NCBI GenBank assembly: GCA_002496565.1
Contig: DAKJ01000005.1
Coordinates: 1 to 64,000, forward strand
DNA from: Methanosarcina sp. UBA289
Lineage (GTDB): Archaea > Halobacteriota > Methanosarcinia > Methanosarcinales > Methanosarcinaceae
DNA: 64,000 nucleotides
Reading direction: 5' to 3'
Shown here: one piece after another, positions 25,289 through 34,280 of the stretch
How positions within the stretch are numbered: the first letter of the stretch is position 1
Layout of the letters: the number at the start of each line of letters is the position of its first letter
The notes under the pieces: generated by a model
What the model was told of the DNA's origin: nothing
The model's input: the letters and a program-made list of their open reading frames with translations, nothing else
Database searches by the model: none
Position numbers and translations under genes: made by a program

Positions 25289-26152
25289 TCAGACTCTCAT
25301 TGCTCTAAGGCGCCTTATCCTCTCTTCTGTTTCTGGGTGAGTGCTGAAGAGAGACTGAATCGTTCCTCCTTTTAATGGGTTAACAATAAACATATGAGCG
25401 CTGCTTTCCGTTGCCTGCACATCTGAGGCTCTTGGGTTGTAGTGAGAGTTCCCATATTCAAGTTTTTGAAGGGCATTGGCAAGAGCCCATGGTTTTTTAC
25501 ACATTCCCGCCCCTTCTGCATCGGCTGCATATTCTCTTGACCTTGAGATTGCAAGCTGAATCAAAGTTGCAGCAATAGGTGCCAGAATGGCCATCGCGAT
25601 AAGGCCTATGATTCCACCGTTTTCGTCATCATCTCTGCCGCCAAAGCCGCCGAAAATTGCAGCCCACTGTGCCCAGTTGGCAAGCATTGTGACGACACCT
25701 GCAAGGGTTGCAGCTATGGCACTTATCAGGGTATCCCTGTTCTTCACATGTGCAAGTTCGTGTGCCAGCACACCTTCCATTTCCTCATAAGAGAGCAGTT
25801 CAAGAATTCCGGTTGTAGCAGCCACAGCCGCATGCTCTGGATTTCTTCCAGTTGCAAAGGCATTCGGCATTGAAGATTCTACGATATATACTTTGGGTTT
25901 TGGCATTCCAGCTTTGAGAGCCAATCCCTCGACAATCCTGTGCAGGTTCGGAGCTTCTGCAGGGGAAACTTCTTTTGCTCTATACATCTTGAGTACTATT
26001 TTGTCACTGTACCAGTAAGTTCCGAAATTCATAATTACTGCAAACAGGAGAGCAATAATCATTCCGCCTGTACCCCCCAGGTAGTTTCCTATCAGGACCA
26101 TGAGACCTGTAAGGGAGGCAAGCAAAATTGTAGTTTTAAGCATGTTCTTCAT
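25289..26152 (-). CDS. htpX: Membrane zinc metalloprotease HtpX (peptidase M48)
   Basis: HtpX is an integral membrane zinc endopeptidase of protein quality control. The 287-aa protein has two N-terminal hydrophobic helices (residues 8-45), the catalytic motif VLAHELAHVKNRDT (HEXXH, around residue 130), two further hydrophobic helices (about 143-165 and 182-202), and the third zinc ligand region SRSREYAADAEGA. The C-terminus FSTHPETEERIRRLR is typical. ATG codons at 26152 and 26143 are both possible starts. The active site faces the cytoplasm in characterised homologues. Confidence 0.95.
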   Translation of the reverse strand: MKNMLKTTILLASLTGLMVLIGNYLGGTGGMIIALLFAVIMNFGTYWYSDKIVLKMYRAKEVSPAEAPNLHRIVEGLALKAGMPKPKVYIVESSMPNAFATGRNPEHAAVAATTGILELLSYEEMEGVLAHELAHVKNRDTLISAIAATLAGVVTMLANWAQWAAIFGGFGGRDDDENGGIIGLIAMAILAPIAATLIQLAISRSREYAADAEGAGMCKKPWALANALQKLEYGNSHYNPRASDVQATESSAHMFIVNPLKGGTIQSLFSTHPETEERIRRLRAMRV

Positions 26153-26651
26153 GACTTCTCACACGACGTCCTCCCAGGCTAATGTCTGGGTTTTCGGTCT
26201 TTGATTCTTGTTTCTGGACTTATTTTTATAAATTAGGCAGATTAGAATCAATTGTATATATCTTGAATACAGATATATATTTTTTCTCCCGCAAAACGCG
26301 GTTAGCACAATTGTGTTATTTAATTTCCTTATTTGTCTGAAATCAATTTAAAATCCTATTAAAACGGAAATTTTGTTCTCAAATAGGGATTTCATTCAAG
26401 AAGTTTTATTTTGCTCCTTTGGAATATTCCTTATTTAATCCCAAATTATTAACTAATATTTCTTTTTTGGTATATTTACATTTGTGCGTTTTAGGTGTGA
26501 TTTAGTTTGATTTCAAACTATTATTACAACTTCAAGTATATGTATTTATTGAAAAAATTTTCTTATTGAGCTGGTTTATCGGTAAAGTAGACAGATGACT
26601 AGGAGTATTGGTTATATTGCTCCATCTTCAAGATAATCCGTATTAATTTTC
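26153..26651. other. AT-rich intergenic region, promoter of htpX
   Basis: About 500 bases with no supported gene. A TATA-like run at 26252-26281 lies about 110 bases upstream of htpX on the minus strand and is the probable promoter area. A second AT-rich stretch near 26537-26550 has no gene to serve. Confidence 0.45.
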
Positions 26652-27206
26652 TCAACTTTGTCTCTTTTTGACTTGATACTCTACTTTCACCAGCCCAATT
26701 TCATATTTTTCAACCTTGCCAGTTGTTAGCCTGATCTCTTTTCCTATACGGTCAAACAGTGGAATTCCATCCCCAAGAATGATTGGAACAATAAAAATGA
26801 TCATATCCTCAATCAGGTCTTCTTCAAAAAATGCCTTAATAAGCTGTGATCCACCCATAAGCCAGATATCTTCATCAGTATTTTCCTTCAGCCTGCGTGT
26901 AAACTCTCCGATGTCCCCTGAAACAAATTCTACATTTTTTTCTCGGCGCAGCGGTTTGTTTTGTCCTGTAAAAACGTATATTTTCTTCTCCGCATAAGGC
27001 CAGTCTCCGAAGCCCAGAACCTGTTCGTATGTTTTTCTGCCCATAAGGACTCTGCCGATTGATGCATAAAAATCTGAATAGCCGTAGTCGGTTTGGGAAT
27101 TATTGTCATACTCTGTTAACCAGTCTATGCTTCCGTCTTTTCTAGCGATAAAGCCGTCAAGGCTGCAGGCGATATAGAGTTTAATTCTAGGATTATTTTC
27201 TTTCAT
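26652..27206 (-). CDS. Dihydrofolate reductase-like protein (RibD C-terminal domain family)
   Basis: The 184-aa protein belongs to the NADPH-dependent reductase family that includes bacterial DHFR and the RibD C-terminal domain. The N-terminus KLYIACSLDGFIARKDGSID is characteristic, as are GRVLMGRKTYEQVL and DIWLMGGSQLIKAFF for nucleotide binding. Methanogens use methanopterin, so a folate reductase role is uncertain; a pterin or aminopyrimidine reductase is possible. It stands alone with a strong AGGGGAAGGGG ribosome binding site before the ATG. Confidence 0.85.
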   Translation of the reverse strand: MKENNPRIKLYIACSLDGFIARKDGSIDWLTEYDNNSQTDYGYSDFYASIGRVLMGRKTYEQVLGFGDWPYAEKKIYVFTGQNKPLRREKNVEFVSGDIGEFTRRLKENTDEDIWLMGGSQLIKAFFEEDLIEDMIIFIVPIILGDGIPLFDRIGKEIRLTTGKVEKYEIGLVKVEYQVKKRQS

Positions 27207-27544
27207 TGCCCCTTCCCCTTTTAGTTTTATTACTACTTTTTATACAATTTTGCTTCTTATTTATCATTTCATTTCATTTCATTTCAGTTTTATGTTTCAG
27301 GCCGTTCGCAAGCGAACGGGACGGGACGGACAGAGATCCAATATTCGCACATCCTGGGTGAAGTTTTTGTTCTATTATTTCTTCTATTTTTCGCCGAATT
27401 AAATCAGAAAACGCAGGATTCTTTCATGTAGTCTCATATAGAAGACCATAATAAGACAAAATTGGGCTCTCATACAAGATTGTTTTCCAGTCTAATTCCA
27501 AGAAATCATAACCTTTTTACCTTTCCTTTCCCAAAAGCTCCTCC
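27207..27544. other. Intergenic region with simple repeat and GC-rich palindrome
   Basis: The region holds four copies of ATTTC (27266-27285) and a perfect palindrome at 27302-27319 followed by ACGGGACGGGACGG-type repeats. No gene is seen. Confidence 0.5.
27302..27319. repeat. GC-rich perfect palindrome
   Basis: CCGTTCGC-AA-GCGAACGG is a perfect 8-bp inverted repeat with a 2-base loop in otherwise AT-rich DNA. It is followed by three GGGACGG-type units (to about 27331). It has no T-tract, so it is probably not a simple terminator; it may be a dispersed genomic repeat. Confidence 0.7.
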
Positions 27545-28622
27545 ATGTCTCCCCTTAATTCCGGCATCCCCCTAAAAACAGAACATTCTACAAAAGACCG
27601 TCTCTACTGGAACTTCCTCAATATGATCCCTTTCCTTATCGGTTCTATTGCAATCGCCAAGGATTCGCTCAAATGGGTAGCAGTTTACATCGGAATAGCC
27701 CTTTTTTTCTTCCTGATTATCGAATTCAGGTTCGTATGCACCCACTGTCTTTACTATATCCGGGGCAAGGGATGCGTAAAATGTATGATGCTTCCGGGAG
27801 TACCAAAAATCTTTAAAGCCCGCCCCGGCCCTCACAGCCCTTTTGAGAAGGTTGTTACTGTTCTTGGAGCTCTTCCTATGTTTCTTTTTCCTATATACTG
27901 GCTTATCAGGGACCCTTTGCTTCTGGGAGCCTACATTGTCTCCTGGGAACTGTTCTTTCTGACAGCCCGAAGATACGAGTGCGTCCGCTGCATTAACTTT
28001 GAATGTCCTATGAATCGGGTGCCTGCAGAAATGAAAGAAGAATTTGAGAAAATGGACAGGCTTTCCGAGAATATTGAGTTTTCTGAAAAAGAATTTCAGG
28101 CAGAAGGTTCAAGCAAGTGTGCCTCTCTCAGAGTAGAACACAAATTTAAAGATTTCCTTTACTGGAACTTTGTAACGCTGACCATTCTTTTTTCTGCGGG
28201 GCTTGCGATCGGTATCAGTTCAACAGGGTGGCTTCTTGCATACATTTTCACAGTTATCTTCCATTTCGGTATTCTGGAACAGCGCTTTTTCTGTACTCAC
28301 TGCCCTTATTTTGTTAGGGGAGAAAAGTGTTTGAGGTGTATGATGAACTGGGGCTGGCCAAGGCATTTTAAACCAATACCGTGCCCTCCAAGCAAATTTG
28401 ATCTTGCTGTTACATCTCTGGGATTCAATCATAATCCTATTTCCTCTTCCCTAGCTTTCAAAAACACCATTCCTGCTTGGAGCTTACCTGACTTCCATAT
28501 TGATTTTCTTATTGACAATATGGAGGTATGAGTGTGCCCGCTGTATCTATTTTGGATGCCCTTTTAACAGGGTGCCGGCTGAAGTGAGGAAAGAATACGA
28601 AGAGAAAAATAGAGCTGAATAA
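27545..28622 (+). pseudogene. Internally duplicated Cys-rich membrane protein, frameshifted near its end
   Basis: The first frame encodes 328 aa made of two related repeats of about 150 residues. Each has two hydrophobic helices, then a Cys cluster, CTHCLYYIRGKGCVKCMM in repeat 1 and CTHCPYFVRGEKCLRCMM in repeat 2, then more helices. Repeat 1 ends with YECVRCINFECPMNRVPAEM. The matching end of repeat 2 (YECARCIYFGCPFNRVPAEV) is in another frame, 28425-28622. A single extra base near 28425-28428 explains the shift. That tail frame also holds an in-frame TAG at 28452-28454 where repeat 1 has a tryptophan. The protein may bind metal or Fe-S at the membrane. I do not recognise the family. It is probably a recent pseudogene; a sequencing error could explain the shift but not the TAG as well. 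Confidence 0.65.
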
Positions 28623-28872
28623 GGTCAGGGTGACAGGCTACTATATTTCCTGTATTATACTCTGAATAATATCCTCTGAAATTCTCCAGCACAATCGATT
28701 GATACTGCATATTTATTGGAAAACTATCAGTATGCCTTAAAAGCGCAGAAACTCTCTAAAAAACATAATCGGGAGCGTTTTCCTTCCTCTCCGTGATTGA
28801 GATATACTTTTATACCATTATGTTTATCCGAACATATCGACTAAATCATCAAAAGTCTGTGTAGGGATTTCT

Positions 28873-29985
28873 ATGCGTGGAAAAATAGGTACGATATTTA
28901 TAATTTCTTTATTGGTTCTGGCTGTCGCGTCCTGTGGATGTGCAGAAAATACGGGGCAGCAGGCCGTTCCTAATTCAAGTACTGAACTTCAGAATTCAGG
29001 TACTGTGCAGATCACCGATATGCTGGGCAGGCAGCTAACTGTACCGGGTGAAATATCCTCGGTAGTAGCCACTTCTCCCCCGTCAACTATCCTCGTTTAT
29101 ATGCTTGCGCCGGACAAACTTGCAGGCTGGAATTTCAAAAATAATTTCACCCAGCCTTTCATGGAAGAAAATTGCACAAAGCTGCCTGAAATAGGGGGCT
29201 GGTTCGGGACACGGACCGGGAACTATGAAACTATAATCAACATGCATCCTGACATTGTTGTTGAAGGGTACACCACGGATGGAGAAATCCATGAAGCCAT
29301 AGAACGCAGGCAGGAAAGTTTCGGCAGCATTCCAGTGGTTGCTGTTGATGACTCCATTATCTTTGTGACACAATCTGACCCTACTATCGAATACGTGGGT
29401 AAGCTACTTGACTGTGAAGCTCAGGCTGAAAAATTGATTGAGTTCCGCAGTTCAATTCTCAATGAGATCAACAGCACTGTAAAAGATATCCCCGAAGACG
29501 AAAAAGTGCGTGTTTATTATGCCGAAGGCCCCAAAGGGCTGATGACCGACCCCTCAGGCTCTCAGCACTCTCAGGTTATTGATATCTGCGGCGGCATCAA
29601 TGTTGCAGACTGCCAGCTTACACCAGGGAAAGGCATGACACAGGTTTCAATAGAGCAGGTAATGACCTGGAACCCCGAGGTAATTATCACATCAGATCCG
29701 CAGTTCTATTCAACGGTGTATTCCGATCCTCTCTGGGCAAGCGTGGATGCTGTGCAGAACAAACGGGTATACCTTGCTCCTCAGAATCCTTTCTGTTGGA
29801 TTGACAGGCCCCAGGGCCCTCATCTCATTATCGGGACTGCCTGGACTGCAAAAACGCTGTATCCGGACCTTTTCACAAACATGGATCTTCCCCAGTTAAC
29901 CCGGGAGTTCTATTCAGAGTTTTTCCACTATGAACTCACCGATAAAGAACTGAATACGCTACTTAACCCTGCAGCAGAGGCCTGA
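28873..29985 (+). CDS. ABC transporter substrate-binding lipoprotein, FecB/BtuF-like
   Basis: The 370-aa protein has a signal peptide with a lipobox-like end (LVLAVASCGCAE), so it is probably lipid-anchored outside the membrane. It is a periplasmic-binding-protein type III domain as used for siderophores, haem, cobalamin and related metal chelates: ITDMLGRQLTVPGEISSVVA at the N-lobe, and VRVYYAEGPKG, then NPEVIITSDPQF and KRVYLAPQNPFCWIDRPQG in the C-lobe. It opens a five-gene unit with a methyltransferase, a radical SAM protein, a FecCD permease and an ATPase; the next gene starts 2 bases after its stop. The ligand is not known. Confidence 0.88.
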   Translation: MRGKIGTIFIISLLVLAVASCGCAENTGQQAVPNSSTELQNSGTVQITDMLGRQLTVPGEISSVVATSPPSTILVYMLAPDKLAGWNFKNNFTQPFMEENCTKLPEIGGWFGTRTGNYETIINMHPDIVVEGYTTDGEIHEAIERRQESFGSIPVVAVDDSIIFVTQSDPTIEYVGKLLDCEAQAEKLIEFRSSILNEINSTVKDIPEDEKVRVYYAEGPKGLMTDPSGSQHSQVIDICGGINVADCQLTPGKGMTQVSIEQVMTWNPEVIITSDPQFYSTVYSDPLWASVDAVQNKRVYLAPQNPFCWIDRPQGPHLIIGTAWTAKTLYPDLFTNMDLPQLTREFYSEFFHYELTDKELNTLLNPAAEA

Positions 29986-29987
29986 AA

Positions 29988-30611
29988 GTGAGCGAGAAGG
30001 GCAAATCTCCGGGTTTTCCCTATATTGCTGAGCATATCTTTGCTCCCATCTACCCTGTAATAGCAGCTCAAATTATCGAACAGAGCGAAAGAAAACAGGG
30101 CATATGTCTGGACCTGGGATGCGGTATTGCATCCCTGGGAATAGCTGTTGCGGAAATCACAGATATGCAGGTCTATGGTGTTGATTTTTCAGCGGAGATG
30201 TGCAGGCTTTCAAAAGACAAAGCTTACCGCCACTGCCTTTCAGGCAAAGTTGTTCCTTTGCAGGCTGATGTGCACCTGCTTCCTTTCAGGAATAACTGCG
30301 CAGACCTCATAGTAAGCCGCGGTTCAGTATTTTTCTGGAAAGATCTGCCTGTGGCTTTCACGGAAATTTCCCGCGTCCTTGCTCCTGGCGGACAGGCATG
30401 GATAGGGGGCGGTTTCGGCACAAAGGAGTTGAAAGCACAGATAGCTGAAAAAATAGTTGAGATAGACCCGGACTGGCATGACAGTTCGAAAGAACGCCTC
30501 AGTCCGGAAAACATCCAGGCTATACAGGAAGCTGGAAGGCAGACCGAAATTCTCTCCCGCGTAGTCCAGGACGGGTCGGGTTTCTGGGTGGTATTAAGCA
30601 AAAGAGGTTAA
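29988..30611 (+). CDS. Class I SAM-dependent methyltransferase of the importer operon
   Basis: The 207-aa protein is a UbiE/COQ5-like methyltransferase. Motif I is ICLDLGCGIASLGIAVAE (around residues 36-53), followed by VYGVDFSAEMCRLSKDKA, LQADVHLLPFRNNCADLIVS and the post-motif EISRVLAPGGQAWIGGG. The start is GTG at 29988, placed 2 bases after the stop of the binding-protein gene; the next gene starts 3 bases after its end. The tight packing suggests that it acts on the imported compound or on a partner of the radical SAM enzyme. Confidence 0.85.
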   Translation: MSEKGKSPGFPYIAEHIFAPIYPVIAAQIIEQSERKQGICLDLGCGIASLGIAVAEITDMQVYGVDFSAEMCRLSKDKAYRHCLSGKVVPLQADVHLLPFRNNCADLIVSRGSVFFWKDLPVAFTEISRVLAPGGQAWIGGGFGTKELKAQIAEKIVEIDPDWHDSSKERLSPENIQAIQEAGRQTEILSRVVQDGSGFWVVLSKRG

Positions 30612-30614
30612 AAA

Positions 30615-32381
30615 ATGAAGTGCAATGTGTGCGAATTCGGGTGTGAAATCAATGAATACAGCAGGGGCAGATGCGGCACTTACGCCTGTGCCGGTGATAC
30701 TATAGTCCAGGATCCTGATATGGGATACATGGGGGCATACCCTGTTTCCATAGAATCAATTCCTTTGCTCCATTATTATCCCTCAGGTAAGTTCCTTCAG
30801 GTCTTCAGTGCCGGCTGCAATTTCCAGTGTTCCGGGTGTGTGGCTCGCTTGCTGGCATCAGGTAAATCTCTTCCCCGTTCCTCTCTCACCCCCTCTCAGG
30901 TAGTGGAAAGGGCTCTGCAGCAGAAATGTCTGGGTGTAGTTTCCACACTCAATGAGCCTGCTGCAAATTATTATCTTTTCAGGGACCTTGCAGTGAAGGC
31001 AAAAGAAATAGGTTTGCTCGCAGGCTGCTCCACCAACTGCTATTTCACAGCCGAGGCTTTAGAAGAACTTGGGCAGTTTGTGGATTTCGTAAATATCGGA
31101 ATTAAAGGTTATTCTGATAAGAGTTATATAAATTGCGGAGTTCCGTCCTCCGCTCCTGTTTTCCGCAATATTTCCCAACTTTTTGATATGGGTGTACATG
31201 TTGAAACTTCAGTCGTTTATTCGAGGGGAAATGAGGAAGAAGTGATAAAGGTTGCAGAAGCGGTGTCTGATATATCCACCACTATTCCGGTCCAGGTCAT
31301 GAGATTCATTCCTTTCGGGGATGCCCCAATCGAACTTGAACCCTCAATAGGAGAGGCTGAGAGCCTGTGTGCTTCTCTGCGTAAGCACGTAGACTATGTC
31401 TATCTCTTCAATTCTCCTGGTACGGAATTCTTGAATACATACTGTCCTGAATGTGGCAGCCTCCTGAGTGATCGGGAATTTCACGGGCCCATGGGATCCA
31501 GGCCTGTAAAACTCTGGATAAGTTATACATGTAATTGCGGTAACAGTGTTCCAGTTAAAGGGCTAACTGCAACTGAAAGTTTCAGTGAGGCAGGTTTCAT
31601 TGGCGGTTACAGGATAAGCCGGGCTTTCGGGATGGTTCATGCAGTGCTTACATGTTTGGGAATACTGGACGATTCAAGGTTAATAGAGACCTGGGAGAAG
31701 ATCTCCGATACTGAGACCCTTATGCAAATACATCATATGATACAGCAGCCGTATTCTTATCTTGAATTTATCAAGCTTATTGCTGAAAAGGCAAATGTGC
31801 CGGAAAAAGGAGAAGAGCTTATTTCCTTTATCCGTACACGCCTGGAGCTTGTCCAGTCTCTTGCAGCAGAAAACAGCGGTCATAAGGTGTATTACTGCAT
31901 GGGTTCTCCTCTCTTTGCCCTGAACGCCGGGAGAATGGAAAATAACCTTGTGGCATTTTCCGGAGGTGTGAGCATCAATAAACAGCTTCAAAAGGAGGGC
32001 AAGCCGGGTATAAATGTCTCTCCTTCATTCATCAATGAGCATAATCCTGACACTATTTTCATCTCCGGTTTCCTTTCCCGCCCACTTGATGAATTCTACG
32101 ACCTATGCCGGCAATACGGAATAGAAGCGGAGGCTGTAAAACAGCAGCGTGTCTATGCTATCCCACCATCCTGGGATTTTGGAAACCCCCGCTGGATACT
32201 GGGGCTCATGTACATAGCAGACAGGCTGTACCCGGGAAATTCAGGAATTGATCTGAAAAAGGAAGCAGATGAGTTCTACCAGCAGTTTTATGGCATGTCG
32301 TTTGAAGAAGCCACGCCTAACAGGTCTTTTCACAGGCCTTCCTCCGGGATCTGGCCCAGGCTGAGGTGTACTCATGCCTGA
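30615..32381 (+). CDS. Radical SAM protein fused to a FecB-like binding-protein C-lobe
   Basis: The 588-aa protein starts with a four-Cys motif (CNVCEFGCEINEYSRGRCG), as in PflA-related and AmmeMemoRadiSam enzymes. The canonical CX3CX2C cluster motif follows, GCNFQCSGCVA near residue 73, then a TIM-barrel-like core to about 270 and a Cys pair region (YCPECGSLL and YTCNCGN). Residues from about 425 on align by eye with the C-lobe of the binding protein encoded at 28873: HKVYYCMGSP, AFSGGVSINKQL, NPDTIFISG, QQRVYAIPPSWDFGNPRW and YIADRLYPG, then EFYQQFYG. No signal peptide or membrane helix is seen, so this lobe would be cytoplasmic. The gene overlaps the permease gene by 8 bases. It may modify the imported ligand. 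I know of no characterised enzyme with this layout. Confidence 0.8.
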   Translation: MKCNVCEFGCEINEYSRGRCGTYACAGDTIVQDPDMGYMGAYPVSIESIPLLHYYPSGKFLQVFSAGCNFQCSGCVARLLASGKSLPRSSLTPSQVVERALQQKCLGVVSTLNEPAANYYLFRDLAVKAKEIGLLAGCSTNCYFTAEALEELGQFVDFVNIGIKGYSDKSYINCGVPSSAPVFRNISQLFDMGVHVETSVVYSRGNEEEVIKVAEAVSDISTTIPVQVMRFIPFGDAPIELEPSIGEAESLCASLRKHVDYVYLFNSPGTEFLNTYCPECGSLLSDREFHGPMGSRPVKLWISYTCNCGNSVPVKGLTATESFSEAGFIGGYRISRAFGMVHAVLTCLGILDDSRLIETWEKISDTETLMQIHHMIQQPYSYLEFIKLIAEKANVPEKGEELISFIRTRLELVQSLAAENSGHKVYYCMGSPLFALNAGRMENNLVAFSGGVSINKQLQKEGKPGINVSPSFINEHNPDTIFISGFLSRPLDEFYDLCRQYGIEAEAVKQQRVYAIPPSWDFGNPRWILGLMYIADRLYPGNSGIDLKKEADEFYQQFYGMSFEEATPNRSFHRPSSGIWPRLRCTHA

Positions 32382-33393
32382 TTGCAGGTATTCCCGCGCT
32401 GCTTTGGTGTACGTGCTGCCCGTTGCCTTACTCATAGTCTCCCTTTTTGTAGGGAGGTATCAGACTCCTGTCTCGGTGGTTGTAGACGAGAGTATGAAAG
32501 CTTTTTCATCTCTCTTTTTTGGCACTCCTGCTTCGGTTTCCACCCATCACACCGTACTATTCAACGTAAGGCTGCCCAGGATACTTGCAGCTTTACTGGT
32601 AGGAGCTGCGCTTTCAACAGCAGGTGCCTCTTTTCAGGGGATTTTCAGGAATCCCCTTGTCTCTTCCTATATTCTGGGAGTGGGCGCAGGTGCGGGTTTT
32701 GGAGCATGCCTGGCAATACTGCTGTGGAATAATTATCTGTTTATACAACTGATGGCTTTTGCTTTCGGACTGCTGGCGATGTTTCTTGCCATAAGTATGG
32801 GTAAAGCCAGTAAAGGTACGGGAACTCTGGTGTTCGTGCTTTCCGGCATGATAGTCGGTTCTGTTTTCACGGCTCTTACCTCACTGGTAAAATATGTGGC
32901 AGATCCTTATGATGAACTTCCTGCAATAGTATTCTGGCTTATGGGAAGCCTTGCTACTGTCAGGTATGCCGATCTGCTCTACATATTACTGCCCATGTTT
33001 ATTGGGGCTCTAGTGCTATTTCTTCTCAGATGGCGGATCAATATCCTGTCCCTCGGAGACGAGGAAGCTAAAGCTCTCGGGATAAACGTGGAAAAAATGC
33101 GCCTGATTATCATCGTTTGTGCAACCCTTATGACTTCAGCCGCAGTCAGCATCAGCGGCGTTATTGGCTGGGTCGGACTGGTTGTGCCCCATATCTCAAG
33201 GATGATTGTTGGTCCCAACTACAGCCGCCTCCTGCCCATGAGCATGGTTCTCGGGGCATCGTTTATGCTGCTTGTAGATGACCTGTCAAGGACTATTGCA
33301 GCTACGGAAATTCCCCTGGGAATCCTCACGTCTCTGGTAGGCGCTCCTTTGTTTGCATATCTTCTCAGAAGGGGGCGCATGGGATGGAATTGA
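32374..33393 (+). CDS. ABC transporter permease, FecCD/BtuC family
   Basis: The 339-aa permease has about nine to ten hydrophobic helices and the family signatures LFNVRLPRILAALLVGAALS near residue 62, GIFRNPLVSSYILGVGAGAG near 90, LSLGDEEAKALGINVEKMR before the coupling helix region, and GVIGWVGLVVPHISRMIVGP. It overlaps the upstream radical SAM gene by 8 bases and the ATPase gene by 10 bases. It would act as a homodimer, importing a metal chelate or corrinoid-like compound delivered by the lipoprotein encoded at 28873. Confidence 0.93.
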   Translation: MPDCRYSRAALVYVLPVALLIVSLFVGRYQTPVSVVVDESMKAFSSLFFGTPASVSTHHTVLFNVRLPRILAALLVGAALSTAGASFQGIFRNPLVSSYILGVGAGAGFGACLAILLWNNYLFIQLMAFAFGLLAMFLAISMGKASKGTGTLVFVLSGMIVGSVFTALTSLVKYVADPYDELPAIVFWLMGSLATVRYADLLYILLPMFIGALVLFLLRWRINILSLGDEEAKALGINVEKMRLIIIVCATLMTSAAVSISGVIGWVGLVVPHISRMIVGPNYSRLLPMSMVLGASFMLLVDDLSRTIAATEIPLGILTSLVGAPLFAYLLRRGRMGWN

Positions 33394-34166
33394 TGCTGGA
33401 AGTAAAGTCACTTGACTTTTCCTATGGAAACGTGCCGGTCTTTGAGAATGTATCTTTCTCACTAAAAAAGGGCGAGGTTATGTGCATACTGGGCCCGAAC
33501 GGGGCTGGAAAGTCCACATTGATCAAGTGCATTGCAGGGATTCTCAAACCTGCCGCCGGTTCTATCCGAATTATGGGAGAAGATACAGCTTCTCTCGGGG
33601 CAAGGGGCATTGCCCGGCTTATAGGTTATGTGCCCCAGCAGAATGAGGTTGTGTTTCCTTTTTCCGTACTGGATTTTGTTATAATGGGCCGTGCACCTCA
33701 TCTTTCCATGTTTGCATCCCCTAGTGCAGAGGATATGGAGATTGCAAGGGAGTCGCTTGCAGTGGTTGGACTTTCTGACCTTGCGGAAAGGCCAGTTTCC
33801 AGTCTCAGCGGTGGACAGAGCCAGATGGTGCTGATTGCCCGGGCTCTAGTCCAGAAGCCGTCTCTGCTCCTGCTGGACGAGCCGACTTCTCACCTTGACT
33901 TTGGCAACCAGATCCTTGTGCTGGAAACTGTGCAGAGACTGGCATCTATGGGAATATCCATCGTGATGAACACACATATGCCGGACCATGCATTCTTGGT
34001 GGGCAACAGAGCTGCAGCTCTGACCGGAGGCAAGCTGGTTGCTTTGGGAGAGGTTGAAACGGTTGTAACCAGCAAAATGATGTCTTCGGTCTATGGTGTA
34101 AAAGTAGCTGTCAGGGAAATTGAAGATATGAAAAGGAAAGTGTGTCTGCCCCTGCAGAGGAAGTAA
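33384..34166 (+). CDS. ABC transporter ATPase, FecE/BtuD family
   Basis: The 260-aa ATPase has Walker A GPNGAGKST (near residue 37), Q-loop GYVPQQNEV, signature motif VSSLSGGQSQMVLIARAL, Walker B LLLLDEPTSHLD and the H-loop MNTHMPDHA. This is the typical order for iron-chelate and cobalamin importers. The ATG at 33384 lies inside the end of the permease gene; an in-frame ATG at 33393 is an alternative. It is the last gene of the importer unit. Confidence 0.94.
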   Translation: MELMLEVKSLDFSYGNVPVFENVSFSLKKGEVMCILGPNGAGKSTLIKCIAGILKPAAGSIRIMGEDTASLGARGIARLIGYVPQQNEVVFPFSVLDFVIMGRAPHLSMFASPSAEDMEIARESLAVVGLSDLAERPVSSLSGGQSQMVLIARALVQKPSLLLLDEPTSHLDFGNQILVLETVQRLASMGISIVMNTHMPDHAFLVGNRAAALTGGKLVALGEVETVVTSKMMSSVYGVKVAVREIEDMKRKVCLPLQRK

Positions 34167-34280
34167 AAGAACTGAATATATTTTGAATAACAGAAAAAGG
34201 GCATAATAGCCTGAATTTCGCTTTCACGATAAAAGGCTGAATATAGAAAAACAAAAACTACTAACTAGTGGAGAATTTTT

